DNA of 64,000 nt from Sphingomonas sp. HDW15A. GTDB lineage: Bacteria > Pseudomonadota > Alphaproteobacteria > Sphingomonadales > Sphingomonadaceae. Shown piece by piece: positions 8,460 to 17,011 of this stretch. A program made the position numbers and the translations under genes. Each line of letters begins with the position of its first letter. Position 1 is the first letter of the stretch. Location of the stretch: positions 1,426,001 through 1,490,000 of the forward strand of contig NZ_CP049870.1 in NCBI RefSeq assembly GCF_011301715.1, in the 5' to 3' direction. The notes beneath the pieces are model-generated. The model had not been told where the DNA came from. It did not search any database and saw only the letters and a list, made by a program, of their open reading frames with translations.

Positions 8460-10237
8460 ATGGCCACAGCAGCACAGCACCAGCGTCCCAAGGGCCGAAG
8501 CCTTGGAAGTCTTAAAATGGTCTGGGCCCAGGCTCGGCGCTACCCTCTTCAGCTGTTTGCAGCACTCATCGCCCTTCTCGTCGCTGCCGGTGCGACATCG
8601 GGTGTGCCGTACGCGTTCAAGCTGATCATCGATCGCGGATTCGGGGCCGGCGGCGACGCCGGCGACATCGGCCGCTGGTTCGAATATCTTATGTTCCTCG
8701 TCGTAGTCATGGCGCTGGCGACGGCAGCACGATTCTACGTCATCAGCTGGCTCGGCGAGCGCGTCGTCGCAGATATCCGCCTCGCCGTTCACCGCAACCT
8801 GCTACGGCAGTCTCCGGCCTTCTTTGAGGAGAACCGCCCGGCGGAAATCACCAGCCGGATTACGGTCGACACGGCGCTGATCGAGCAGGTCGTGGGTTCC
8901 GCAGTGTCCATCGCGCTACGCAACCTCATCATGGGAACGGTGTGTGCCGTCATGCTGTTCGTTCTTGCCCCAAGCTGGCCGCGATGCTCCTGCTTGGAAT
9001 CCCCCTTGTGATGGGGCCAGTGCTCATTCTCGGCCGTCGCGTCCGCGCCGTCTCCGCCAAAAGTCAGGACCGGATGGCGGACGTCGGCACGGTCACGGGC
9101 GAGGTGCTGGGCGCAATGAAGGTCGTTCAAGCCTTCAATCAACAAGGTCGCGAGGCCGAGCGCTTCACCCACGCAACGGAAACGGTTTTCGCCACGGCCA
9201 AGAAGCGCATCGCCCTTCGCGCCATCATGACGGCCTTGTTCATCCTGATCATCTTCGGGTCGATCACCATGATCATCTGGCAGGGCGCGATCGACGTTTC
9301 CGCGGGGCGCATGTCCGGCGGCACAATTGCGGCTTTCGTCCTCTACGGCGGCCTCGTTGCCGGCGCGTTCGGCGCCCTCAGCGAAGTCTATGGCGACTTG
9401 CTCCGGGCCGCTGGCGCATCGGAACGTCTCCAGGAGCTTCTGGCCGTCAAGCCGACAATCACCGCGCCGGCAGAACCCGTTATCCTGCCACAGCCGGCAC
9501 GTGGAGCCCTCGAGTTCGAGCAGGTCACTTTCCGTTACCCCACCCGGCCGGAGGTCAGCGCCCTCGCCGATTTTTCGCTCAAGGTTGCGCCTGGCGAGAT
9601 GCTTGCAGTGGTCGGCCCGTCCGGGGCCGGGAAGACGACTCTCTTCCAGCTTGCACAGCGCTTTTATGACCCGCAGTCCGGACGCGTTCTGCTCGACGGG
9701 GTCGATCTTCGCGACGCCGACCCGGCCGACGTGCGTCAGCGGATCGCGATGGTTCCGCAGGAAGTGGTGATCTTCGCTTCGTCCGCTCGCGACAACCTTC
9801 GCTATGGCAATTGGGATGCGTCGGAGGATGACATCTGGCAGGCCGCGCGCGACGCCAATGCGGAAGACTTCCTGCGCCAGCTTCCCGACGGCCTCAACAC
9901 CTTCATGGGCGAAGGGGGCGCGCGGCTGAGTGGCGGTCAGCGCCAGCGGATCGCGATCGCCCGCGCCCTCCTCCGCCGCGATGCCCCGCTTCTGCTGCTC
10001 GACGAAGCGACCAGTGCTCTCGACGCGCAGAGCGAGCAACTCGTCCAGCAGGCCCTCGAGCGACTGATGGCCGAACGTACGACCATCGTTATCGCTCACC
10101 GGCTGGCGACCGTCCGCGCTGCCCACCGTATCGTCGTCATGGACGAAGGACGGATCGTCGAAGAGGGCAGGCATTCAGATCTGGCGGCACAAGGCGGCCT
10201 CTACGCACGGCTCGCGAACCTGCAGTTCAACGCCTGA
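8460..10237 (+). CDS. ABC exporter, fused membrane and ATPase domains (frameshifted)
   Basis: The first part is open from the ATG at 8460 to 9011 and ends in unrelated residues. The second frame runs to 10237. Joining at LFVLAP / KLAAMLLLGIPLVMGPVL restores a normal 592-residue MsbA/ABCB-type half transporter. One base is missing at the C run 8968-8971. The membrane domain has helices at about 35-55, 75-95, 155-200 and 265-300. The ATPase domain has Walker A GPSGAGKTT, signature LSGGQRQR, Walker B LLLLDEATSAL and the H-loop IVIAHRL. Such exporters move lipids, peptides or drugs outward using ATP; substrate unknown. The frameshift is probably a consensus error. Confidence 0.88.
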
Positions 10238-10273
10238 TGCATCCGTTGCGGCTTTCTTGTCGTATATCAGTAC

Positions 10274-10771
10274 ATGATGACCGCCTTTCCTGACCCTATC
10301 GACCGCCGCGCCTTCCTTTGCGGAAGCGCGCTAGCGGCGACAGCAATCGCACTTGGACTGGCATCGCCGGCGGGTGCGGCTCGTTTCGAAGTCCAACTGA
10401 GCGATGCCCAATGGCGCGCCAAGTTGGGTGCGGAGCGCTTCCGCATCCTCCGCCGCGCGGGCACGGAAAGGCCCTACAGTTCGCCGCTGAACACGGAAAA
10501 GCGCCGGGGCATTTACGCCTGCGCCGGCTGCGGCCTCCCCCTGTTCTCGTCGATCGCGAAGTTCGACAGCGGAACAGGATGGCCGAGCTTCTGGAAGGCG
10601 CTTCCCAATGCCATCGGCACCCGTCGCGACTCGGCTTTCGGAATGATCCGCGTCGAGGAGCATTGCCGACGGTGTGGCGGGCACCTTGGCCATATATTCG
10701 ACGACGGGCCGCCGCCGACCGGCAAGCGCCATTGTATTAATGGTCTCTCGCTCGTGTTCAGGCCAGCGTGA
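10274..10771 (+). CDS. msrB: Peptide-methionine (R)-S-oxide reductase, Tat-exported
   Basis: 165 residues. The N-terminus DRRAFLCGSALAATAIALGL carries a twin-arginine-type motif and hydrophobic stretch, so the enzyme is probably exported to the periplasm. The MsrB core follows with zinc CxxC pairs (CAGC and CRRCGG), FDSGTGWPSF and the catalytic Cys in RHCINGLSL. It reduces methionine-R-sulfoxide in oxidised proteins. The TGA stop overlaps the start of the dipZ-like gene (GTGATG), and that protein could deliver the reducing power, giving an extracytoplasmic repair module. Confidence 0.93.
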   Translation: MMTAFPDPIDRRAFLCGSALAATAIALGLASPAGAARFEVQLSDAQWRAKLGAERFRILRRAGTERPYSSPLNTEKRRGIYACAGCGLPLFSSIAKFDSGTGWPSFWKALPNAIGTRRDSAFGMIRVEEHCRRCGGHLGHIFDDGPPPTGKRHCINGLSLVFRPA

Positions 10772-12471
10772 TGCTAGTGATTTTGCTCGCCTATCTGGGC
10801 GGCGTCCTAACCATCCTTTCCCCATGCATCCTGCCGGTGCTGCCCTTCGTCTTCGCGCGCGCCGACCGGCCATTCCTGACCAACGGCCTGCCGCTACTGA
10901 CCGGAATGGCGTTTACCTTTGCCCTGTTCGCCTCGTTGGCGGCGTTTGGGGGCGAGGCAGCGCTTGCCGCCAACCAATGGGGCCGCTGGATCGCGCTGGC
11001 CTTGCTTGCCGCCTTCGCGTTGCTGCTGATCTTTCCCGCACTTTCGGAGCGGGCGATGCGCCCCCTCGTAGATGTCGGCAATCGATTGGCCAACCGTTCG
11101 GACGGAGGGGGGATCGGCTCTTCCCTACTGCTCGGCGCCGCGACAGGCCTTCTGTGGGCACCCTGTGCCGGCCCGATACTCGGTCTCATCCTGACCGGAG
11201 CTGCGCTTGGCGGGGCCAGCGCCACTACAGGCCTCCTGCTCTTCGCTTATGCCGCCGGGGCCGCCACCAGCCTGGCGCTCGCGCTGCTGATCGGCGGCCG
11301 CGTCTATGCTGCGATGAAACGCTCCGTCGGCGCCGGCGAAAAAGTCCGTCAGGCCCTCGGCGTCCTTATCCTGGCCGGAGTGGCGGCGATTGCCTTTCGT
11401 CTCGACACGAAGGTGCTCGCGCGCCTGTCAAGCGGGCCGACCAACCAGATAGAGCGCGCCTTGGCCAACTGGCTAGGCATGGGCGATACCATGCCGTCGT
11501 CCAGCACGAGCCTCAACGACAAAGGGCCAATGCCGTCGCTTAAGGGCGCTACGGCATGGTTCAATTCCGCGCCGCTGACGCGCGAACAGCTTCGCGGCAA
11601 GGTCGTGCTGGTCGATTTCTGGACGTACAGCTGCATCAACTGCATCCGCACCATCCCCCATGTTCGCGCCTGGGCTGAGCGCTATTCCAGGGACGGGCTG
11701 GTAGTGCTCGGCGTGCACACCCCAGAGTTCGCTTTCGAGCGCGATCCCGCGAACGTCCGCCGCGCGGTCGCGGACTTCCGAATTCGCTATCCAGTCGCGA
11801 TGGACAATGACTGGACGATCTGGCGTGCCTTCAACAACCGTTACTGGCCGGCACATTACCTGTTCGATGCCAACGGGCGGCTTCGCCACTATCATTTCGG
11901 CGAAGGCGGCGAAGACGAAACGGAAGCCGCGATCCGGCGCCTGCTGGCCGAAGCCGGGCAACGACCGGAATCTGCGCGGGCCCAGGTCGAGTCTGGCGGC
12001 GCGTCCGCTGCTTCAAGCGGCGAGGTCGCCACAAGCGAGACCTATCTCGGCTTTGGTCGCGCCGAGAATTTCGTCTCGCCCGGCGGCTTCGCCAAAGGCT
12101 CAGCCAAGAGCTACTTCGCACCGTCGAAGCTCGGCCTAGGGCAATGGGCTTATAACGGACCGTGGACGGTTTCCTATCAGCGCGGCCAAACGGCCGCCTC
12201 CGATTCAAGCGTGTCGATCCGGTTCCGTGCGCGCGATCTTCACCTCGTCCTTGGCAGTGCCTCCGGAAGACCGGTTCGCTTCCGGATCACGCTCGACGGC
12301 AAGGCCCCGGGCGCGGACGCCGGGATCGATGTTGATGCCGCCGGTAATGGAGTGATCCGCGAGCAACGACTTTATCAGCTTGTCCGCCACAAGCAGGGTT
12401 CTCGCGAGCGCAGCTTCACCATCACCTTCGCCGAGCCTGGCGCGGAGGCGTACGCCTTCACGTTCGGCTGA
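10771..12471 (+). CDS. dipZ: DipZ-type CcdA-thioredoxin fusion protein
   Basis: 566 residues from the ATG at 10771 (an in-frame GTG at 10768 is also possible). Residues 1-215 are a CcdA/DsbD-like membrane domain with about six helices and Cys in LSPCILPVLP and LWAPCAGPI, which shuttle electrons across the membrane. Residues about 255-400 are a TlpA/AhpC-like thioredoxin domain with the CxxC motif in YSCINCIRTIPH. Residues about 410-566 form the C-terminal beta-sandwich seen in DipZ (SETYLGFGRAENF onward). It takes cytoplasmic thioredoxin electrons to periplasmic partners; the coupled upstream MsrB is the obvious candidate. Confidence 0.9.
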   Translation: MLVILLAYLGGVLTILSPCILPVLPFVFARADRPFLTNGLPLLTGMAFTFALFASLAAFGGEAALAANQWGRWIALALLAAFALLLIFPALSERAMRPLVDVGNRLANRSDGGGIGSSLLLGAATGLLWAPCAGPILGLILTGAALGGASATTGLLLFAYAAGAATSLALALLIGGRVYAAMKRSVGAGEKVRQALGVLILAGVAAIAFRLDTKVLARLSSGPTNQIERALANWLGMGDTMPSSSTSLNDKGPMPSLKGATAWFNSAPLTREQLRGKVVLVDFWTYSCINCIRTIPHVRAWAERYSRDGLVVLGVHTPEFAFERDPANVRRAVADFRIRYPVAMDNDWTIWRAFNNRYWPAHYLFDANGRLRHYHFGEGGEDETEAAIRRLLAEAGQRPESARAQVESGGASAASSGEVATSETYLGFGRAENFVSPGGFAKGSAKSYFAPSKLGLGQWAYNGPWTVSYQRGQTAASDSSVSIRFRARDLHLVLGSASGRPVRFRITLDGKAPGADAGIDVDAAGNGVIREQRLYQLVRHKQGSRERSFTITFAEPGAEAYAFTFG

Positions 12472-12490
12472 TGAGATTGCCCCAATGAAA

Positions 12491-12516
12491 AAGGGCGGCC
12501 CGAGCGGACCGCCCTT
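12491..12516 (-). terminator. Rho-independent terminator after the tonB-exbBD operon
   Basis: AAGGGCGG (12491-12498) pairs with CCGCCCTT (12509-12516) around a 10-nt loop. On the reverse strand the stem is followed by a T run (TTTTTCATT), so it ends transcription of the exbD gene that stops at 12539. It may also serve the convergent dipZ gene. Confidence 0.75.
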
Positions 12517-12538
12517 CGTCAATTGGTAGGCGGAGCGC

Positions 12539-12970
12539 CTACCATTTCATGTAGGCGTCGTTCCCGACAAACCCCATCTTTGTGACGTTCGCGCGCTTGG
12601 TGACGGCGAGAACCTCGTCAACCAACTCATAGCGCGCTTCGGGCTCAGGCTGCAGGTGAAGCTCAGGCACTGGATTCATCTGCTGCGAAGCCTCGAGATA
12701 GACCCGAAGCTGGTCGAGGTTGACGTTGGCACCGTTCCAGAGAACGCCGCCATCAGCGGTGATGACGATCTTGTTCTTGATCGGATCAACCGGCGGCGGC
12801 GCGTCGTTCGGGTTGTTCTGCGGCAGGTCAAGCTTCACCGCATGGGTCTGCGGCGGGATCGTAATGATAAGCATGATGATCATGACCAACATGACGTCGA
12901 TGAGCGGCGTCGTGTTGATCTCCATCATCGGCTCGCCGGCCGTGTTGTCAGAAGTGGTTTGCATTGCCAT
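12539..12970 (-). CDS. exbD: ExbD/TolR-family biopolymer transport protein (second copy)
   Basis: 143 residues from an ATG preceded by GGAG. Short cytoplasmic N-terminus with MMEINTTPLIDVMLVMIIMLII; the Asp in PLIDVMLV is the proton-carrying residue of ExbD. One membrane helix (about 22-42) is followed by a periplasmic domain (KNKIVITADGGVLWNG, KMGFVGNDAYMKW). Works with ExbB to energise TonB. It is the last of four genes; the neighbouring exbD is 21 bp upstream. The two ExbD proteins differ clearly, mainly in the periplasmic part. Confidence 0.9.
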   Translation of the reverse strand: MAMQTTSDNTAGEPMMEINTTPLIDVMLVMIIMLIITIPPQTHAVKLDLPQNNPNDAPPPVDPIKNKIVITADGGVLWNGANVNLDQLRVYLEASQQMNPVPELHLQPEPEARYELVDEVLAVTKRANVTKMGFVGNDAYMKW

Positions 12971-12990
12971 GGCGGCGGTCTCCGGCGAGA

Positions 12991-13473
12991 TTACTGATTA
13001 ACGAGTGGGTTCGGCTGCGAGATGAAGCCAACCCGCGCGAAGCCGGCACGCTGCATGGCGAACACAGCGCCACCGATACAACGATAGGGCGTATTGATGT
13101 CACCGCGAATGTGCGCTTCGGGCATGTTCTCCTCGGTCACGTTCTCGACACCGCCGACCTTGGCGATGAGATCCTCCAGCTGCTTGACTGCGCGCTCGAG
13201 CAATTCGTCCGAGTTGACCTTGGTCAGGTTCCAATAGACTTCGCATTCGCCATTCGGGCCTGCACGAACCGAAAGGTTGACGTTTTCCGGCTTTGTCTGG
13301 GTCACCTCATAGGCGACCGTCGGCAGCTGGACCGGAACGGACTGCAACACCACCGGAACGGCGATCAGGAAGATGATCAGCAGCACCAGCATCACGTCGA
13401 CGAGCGGCGTGGTGTTGATGTCGGACATCGGGACGTCGTCGTCGCCGCTGTCTTGGCCTACGCTCATTCCCAT
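12991..13473 (-). CDS. exbD: ExbD/TolR-family biopolymer transport protein (first copy)
   Basis: 160 residues. The acidic N-terminal segment (DSGDDDVPMSDINTTPLVD) leads into one helix with the conserved Asp in TPLVDVMLVLLIIFLIAVPVV. The periplasmic domain contains two Cys residues (GECEVYWN and YRCIGGAVFAMQ) that could form a disulfide, a feature absent from the second ExbD. It lies between exbB and the second exbD, and should form the proton channel with ExbB that drives TonB-dependent uptake of iron chelates and other ligands. Start is the first of two close ATG codons. Confidence 0.9.
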   Translation of the reverse strand: MGMSVGQDSGDDDVPMSDINTTPLVDVMLVLLIIFLIAVPVVLQSVPVQLPTVAYEVTQTKPENVNLSVRAGPNGECEVYWNLTKVNSDELLERAVKQLEDLIAKVGGVENVTEENMPEAHIRGDINTPYRCIGGAVFAMQRAGFARVGFISQPNPLVNQ

Positions 13474-13556
13474 GGGCTTAAATTCCTAACTTCACGAGAT
13501 CGTTCAACGGCTTACATGGCCGGCCCGAAGGTACTCCGGGCCGGCCCGAACGAAGC

Positions 13557-14366
13557 TTAGTTCGTGCGCTCCGACTGGGCGCCGGTCGAGGTCATACCGG
13601 TGCGCAGCGGCTCGCTTCCGCGCTGGGTCGGCGCGGCAGCGGTCTTGGTCTGGGCCTTCGGCGAGCCCGTGATCATCGTCGGCTTCACCGAACCATTCGA
13701 AGCCAGATAGCCGTGGACGTCGTTGGTGAAGGCGCCAAGGTCTTCCATAATCGTCTTGTTGCGGCGGATCAGCCAGTTGTAGGCGAGCACGGCCGGAACG
13801 GCGACGATAAGGCCGAGCGCGGTCATGATCAGCGCCTCGCCGACCGGGCCGGCGACGGTGGTGATCGAAGCGTCACCGGTCGCACCGATCTTGATCAGCG
13901 CACGGTAGATGCCGACGACGGTACCGAACAGACCGATGAACGGCGCGGTGGAACCGACGGTCGCGAGGAAGGCCAGGCCTTCACCCAGACGGGCGCCGAT
14001 CGCACCCTGCGAACGCGCGAGACCGCCGGCAACCCACTCATGCTGGTCGACCGGATCGGTCAGCTTGCTGTGCTGGTCCTGGGCAAGCAAAGCGTCGTCG
14101 ACGATCGCACGATAAGCGCTGCGCTGGTCGAGCTTGGTCGAAGCTTCGCGAAGGTTCGCCGAGTTCCAGAAACTCGCACGGACCTTCTTGCCCTGATTGA
14201 TGATCTTCTGCTGCTGCATCAGCTTCGTGAACAAGATGTAAAAGCTGAAGATCGACATGGAGATCAGGATGATGAAGGTGGCCCACGAAATGATGCCGCC
14301 TTCATGAAGGGCGTTGAGAAGCCCGAACTCTTGACCGGCAGGAGCCGCAGCTGCTGGAGTTGCCAT
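13557..14366 (-). CDS. exbB: MotA/TolQ/ExbB proton channel protein
   Basis: 269 residues. Three membrane helices: about 23-47 (IISWATFIILISMSIFSFYI), about 140-165 (FLATVGSTAPFIGLFGTVVG, the conserved TolQ/ExbB block) and about 185-210 (ALIMTALGLIVAVPAVLAYN). The C-terminus is a Thr/Ala/Pro-rich tail of about 50 residues (KAQTKTAAAPTQRGSE), longer than in E. coli ExbB. Together with TonB and ExbD it forms the inner-membrane motor for TonB-dependent transporters. Gene order is tonB-exbB-exbD-exbD. Confidence 0.93.
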   Translation of the reverse strand: MATPAAAAPAGQEFGLLNALHEGGIISWATFIILISMSIFSFYILFTKLMQQQKIINQGKKVRASFWNSANLREASTKLDQRSAYRAIVDDALLAQDQHSKLTDPVDQHEWVAGGLARSQGAIGARLGEGLAFLATVGSTAPFIGLFGTVVGIYRALIKIGATGDASITTVAGPVGEALIMTALGLIVAVPAVLAYNWLIRRNKTIMEDLGAFTNDVHGYLASNGSVKPTMITGSPKAQTKTAAAPTQRGSEPLRTGMTSTGAQSERTN

Positions 14367-14408
14367 AATTTTCGACTTTCCTCTGTGTATTGCTTTGAAA
14401 CTATAAGA

Positions 14409-15068
14409 TTATTGGAGAACCCATTTGATCGACTGACGGAAAGTGCCGGTCGTCGGATTCCCAGATGAATCCTGGGCTGGCGTGAACTTCGCCCGCGACT
14501 TCAAGATGCGGCACGTGGTGGAATCCAGGGTCCGCGAACCGCTCGATCCGGAAACCGAACAATCGGACACCCGACCGTTCGTGCCGATCGTCAGCACGAC
14601 TGAAACCGTGCCCTGCTCGTCATTTTCGATGGCGTTGGGCGGGTAATCGTCGTTGCGGATAAGACCCTGGAGGCTACCAACAACAGACTTCGGCTGCGTG
14701 ATCCGCGGAGCCGGCGGCGGAGCCGGGGGCGCAGGCGGAGTGACGACCGGCGTCGGCGGCATCGGCGGCTGGATGACCGGTGTCGTCTGTATCTGCGGGG
14801 TCTGGATCTGCGTCTGCACCAACGGCGGTGGCGCGCTGACCATTGGCGGCGGCGGAAGCGGCGTGTCTTCCGGCGGGGGCGGCGGCTCCTCGGGCGGCGG
14901 CGGCTCGTCTTCGACGTCGAACGTCTTCAGGTCTTCAACCGCCTTCTTGGCGACGTTGTAAGCCAGCCCGGTGATGATGGCGTATCCGAGAACCAAGTGA
15001 ATAAGCCCGACGATGACGATAGCCGCCGTCCGATTCGAGCTCATCTGCCTGCGTTGGGCGTAGGACAT
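14409..15068 (-). CDS. tonB: Energy transducer TonB
   Basis: 219 residues from an ATG preceded by AAGGAGAG. One N-terminal membrane anchor (about 14-36, AAIVIVGLIHLVLGYAIITG), then a long Pro-rich periplasm-spanning linker (EPPPPEEPPPPPEDTPLPPP and further PP-rich segments, about residues 52-122). The C-terminal TonB domain follows (YPPNAIENDEQGTVSVVLTI, CRILKSRAKFTPAQD). The C-terminal domain touches the TonB box of outer-membrane receptors to open them. It heads the tonB-exbB-exbD-exbD operon, with a 29-bp palindrome about 85 bp upstream. Confidence 0.93.
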   Translation of the reverse strand: MSYAQRRQMSSNRTAAIVIVGLIHLVLGYAIITGLAYNVAKKAVEDLKTFDVEDEPPPPEEPPPPPEDTPLPPPPMVSAPPPLVQTQIQTPQIQTTPVIQPPMPPTPVVTPPAPPAPPPAPRITQPKSVVGSLQGLIRNDDYPPNAIENDEQGTVSVVLTIGTNGRVSDCSVSGSSGSRTLDSTTCRILKSRAKFTPAQDSSGNPTTGTFRQSIKWVLQ

Positions 15069-15152
15069 TTACCCGCAGCTCTCCTTCTGGCCCGTGGCGC
15101 AAAACCACGGAAAAATCCGTGTGACGCAACTTTGCGCCGTGATTGACCGAGG

Positions 15153-15181
15153 CAGTCGATGTATCACTATATCATCGACTG
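15153..15181. promoter_or_regulatory. 29-bp inverted repeat upstream of tonB, candidate operator
   Basis: CAGTCGATG (15153-15161) and CATCGACTG (15173-15181) form perfect 9-bp arms around an 11-nt AT-rich centre. It lies in the 172-bp gap between folB and tonB, about 85 bp upstream of the tonB start, and is the only AT-rich part of that gap. The size and position fit a dimeric repressor site over the tonB promoter, for example an iron-responsive regulator, but it does not clearly match a named box I know. Confidence 0.45.
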
Positions 15182-15240
15182 AACGACGCGCCTCTCTAAT
15201 GAACCCAAAATGGCGGCGCAACGACTTTGTTCCCGATTCG

Positions 15241-15675
15241 TCATGACCGGTCGTTTAATGACGGCGCAAGTCCAACGAACGATGCGATCTCCACTCCTAC
15301 ACCTTTGGCGTCCGGATAGATATCCGGCTTGGCCGTGGCGACACGAAGCGCCTTAACGCCTGGCATTGCCGCAAGGCGCTCGTAGATCTCCCGGGCCAGC
15401 GTTTCCTGCAGGTTGTAGCGCCTCTCGCTCGCCAGTCGCCGGATCTCGCGGCGAAGGAAATCGTAATCCCAAGCTTCCGCCGGGTCGTCCGCGCCGGGCG
15501 GTGCAAGATCGTCCAGCCACAGCTCGACCGTCACCAACAGACGCTGCGGAGTTCCGATCTCGAAATCGTGAAAGCCGATGTCTGTCATCACTTCTAGCGA
15601 ATCGAGAACGATCTTGCTCGACCGCACGGCCAGCGAATCCGGTATCAGGCCTTGCAACATGTCGTTATCGATCAA
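15241..15675 (-). CDS. folB: Dihydroneopterin aldolase family protein
   Basis: 144 residues from a TTG start at 15675, chosen because GGAG sits about 9 bp upstream; an ATG at 15660 lacks a ribosome site. The FolB fold is seen in IVLDSLEVMTDIGFHDFEIG (the Glu and Tyr/His region near the N-terminus), QRLLVTVELWLD and YNLQETLAREIYERL, ending with the family's KPDIYPDAKGVGVEI. It cleaves 7,8-dihydroneopterin to 6-hydroxymethyl-dihydropterin and glycolaldehyde in folate synthesis. It directly follows the SDR gene (1 bp between stop and start), a pairing that supports pteridine metabolism for both. Confidence 0.85.
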   Translation of the reverse strand: MIDNDMLQGLIPDSLAVRSSKIVLDSLEVMTDIGFHDFEIGTPQRLLVTVELWLDDLAPPGADDPAEAWDYDFLRREIRRLASERRYNLQETLAREIYERLAAMPGVKALRVATAKPDIYPDAKGVGVEIASFVGLAPSLNDRS

Positions 15676-15676
15676 T

Positions 15677-16398
15677 TCATTGCTCCAGAAACTGTACGTC
15701 GCGGGGAAGCGCCCAGAAGCGCTGGCCGCCGTCGATTGTGAGGATTTGGCCGGTCACTGCCGGCGCTCCAATGAAGTAGCGCAGCGCGGCGACCACGTCA
15801 CCCGGCTCTACCCCCGCCCCAGTGGGTTGTGCCGATGCATGGCGCGGAAATTTTCCTCGCTCTGGCCGGGAGAGCGCAGCATCAGCGCGGGCGCGATCCC
15901 ATTCACTCGCACCCCGCGGTCTGCATAAGCCTGCGCCGCAAGCTCGGTGAACCCAGCAAGCGCCATCTTAGACAAGGTGTAGCTGAGATAATCGGGGTTG
16001 GGCGCGGCCAGCTTCGAATCGAGGAGGTTTACGACGAGGCGGTCGCCCTCTCCGCCACATTCGACGAACGCTTCGGTGAGAAGTACTGGCGCCTGAACAT
16101 TCGAAGCCATGTGCGCTTCGAACTCCTCGGGGGAAAAGTTTGCGGCACTGTCCTCCGCGAAGCGCGCTGCGTTGTTGACCAGCAGTATCGGTGGCGGAAG
16201 ACCCCCCAGCGCCGCGAATATTCCCTTCGCGCAGTCAGGCTCGGAAAGCTCGGCGACGGCCCTGATCGCTCCCTCTGGCACTGGATCGGTCTCGCGGCGG
16301 ACATGCGCGACGACTGTCCAGCCGTCTGCAATCAGCGCCTCGGCGATGGCCCGGCCAATGCGCTTGCCTGCACCGGTGACAATTGCGGTCCGCTTCAT
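15677..16398 (-). CDS. SDR oxidoreductase, pteridine reductase-like (frameshifted)
   Basis: As written, the frame from 16398 stops at 15808 after HNPLGRG. Adding one base to the C run 15811-15815 (G run on the coding strand) continues with VEPGDVVAALRYFIGAPAVT and LTIDGGQRFWALPRDVQFLE, giving 240 residues and a normal SDR C-terminus. The cofactor motif is TGAGKRIGRAIA (an arginine/lysine-containing TGxxxRxG type seen in pteridine reductases and FolM), with NNAA at about 83 and the catalytic Tyr-Ser-Lys region YLSYTLSKMALAG. Together with the folB gene immediately downstream this suggests dihydropteridine or dihydrofolate reduction; that role is inferred. The frameshift is probably a sequencing error. 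Confidence 0.82.
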
Positions 16399-16447
16399 GG
16401 CAGCGCGGATTGCGCCGCGACGCGGCGGATGACAAGAGCCTCAGGCC

Positions 16448-17011
16448 ATGCCCGAGAGCCGTCCCCCGATCCATGTCGCCGGCCGATCGCTTGCCGAACT
16501 GGCCAAGGCGATCGACGGCAAGAGCCTGCCGCCGGTCGACCGTTGGAACCCAACACATTGCGGGAAGAGCGAAATGCGCATCGCTTCGGACGGCACCTGG
16601 TATCACATGGGCTCGCCGATCGGCCGGCCGGAAATGGTCCGCCTTTTCTCTACCGTGCTTCGGCGGGAGCCCGACGGAAGCCACGTCCTCGTAACGCCTG
16701 TCGAGAAACTGTCGATCGAGGTCGAGGTCACGGCCTTTCGCGCCATCGCCATGACCAGCGAAGGTGAAGGGGTAAGGCGCCGGATCGCGTTTGAGCTGGA
16801 CAGCGGCGATGCCGTCATCCTCGGACCGGACCATCCGCTCATCGTGGTGGAGGCCGAGCATGGCCCTAGCCCGCGCATAGCGGTGCGGCACGGGCTCGAA
16901 GCCTTGGTCGTTCGCCCGGTTTATTACGAGCTTGCCGCGCTTGCTCTTGCGGAAGCGCATGACCCGCCGGGTGTTTGGAGCGCGGGCACGTTCTTCGCGC
17001 TCGACTCATGA
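16448..17011 (+). CDS. DUF1285 family protein
   Basis: 187 residues. It matches the conserved DUF1285 pattern: LPPVDRWNPTHCGKSEMRI, ASDGTWYHMGSPIGRPEMVR, LFSTVLRREPDGSHVLVTPV, VRHGLEALVVRPVYYELAAL. The fold is a small beta-rich domain of unknown function. There is no signal peptide or membrane helix. The stop overlaps the Nudix start (ATGA), and Nudix overlaps the CCA transferase, so these genes are translated as a unit. Confidence 0.85.
   Translation: MPESRPPIHVAGRSLAELAKAIDGKSLPPVDRWNPTHCGKSEMRIASDGTWYHMGSPIGRPEMVRLFSTVLRREPDGSHVLVTPVEKLSIEVEVTAFRAIAMTSEGEGVRRRIAFELDSGDAVILGPDHPLIVVEAEHGPSPRIAVRHGLEALVVRPVYYELAALALAEAHDPPGVWSAGTFFALDS

Noticed and set aside
8789..10174. 461-codon reverse-strand frame opposite the ABC exporter
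   Set aside because: Shadow of the ATPase domain; residues are typical antisense composition and no domain is recognisable.
14440..15000. Pro-rich repeats in tonB as a possible tandem repeat locus
   Set aside because: These encode the normal TonB linker; repeats are irregular at DNA level.
15092..15110. CCGTGG/CCACGG hairpin in the tonB leader as a riboswitch
   Set aside because: Only a 6-bp stem, no larger conserved fold; more likely incidental.
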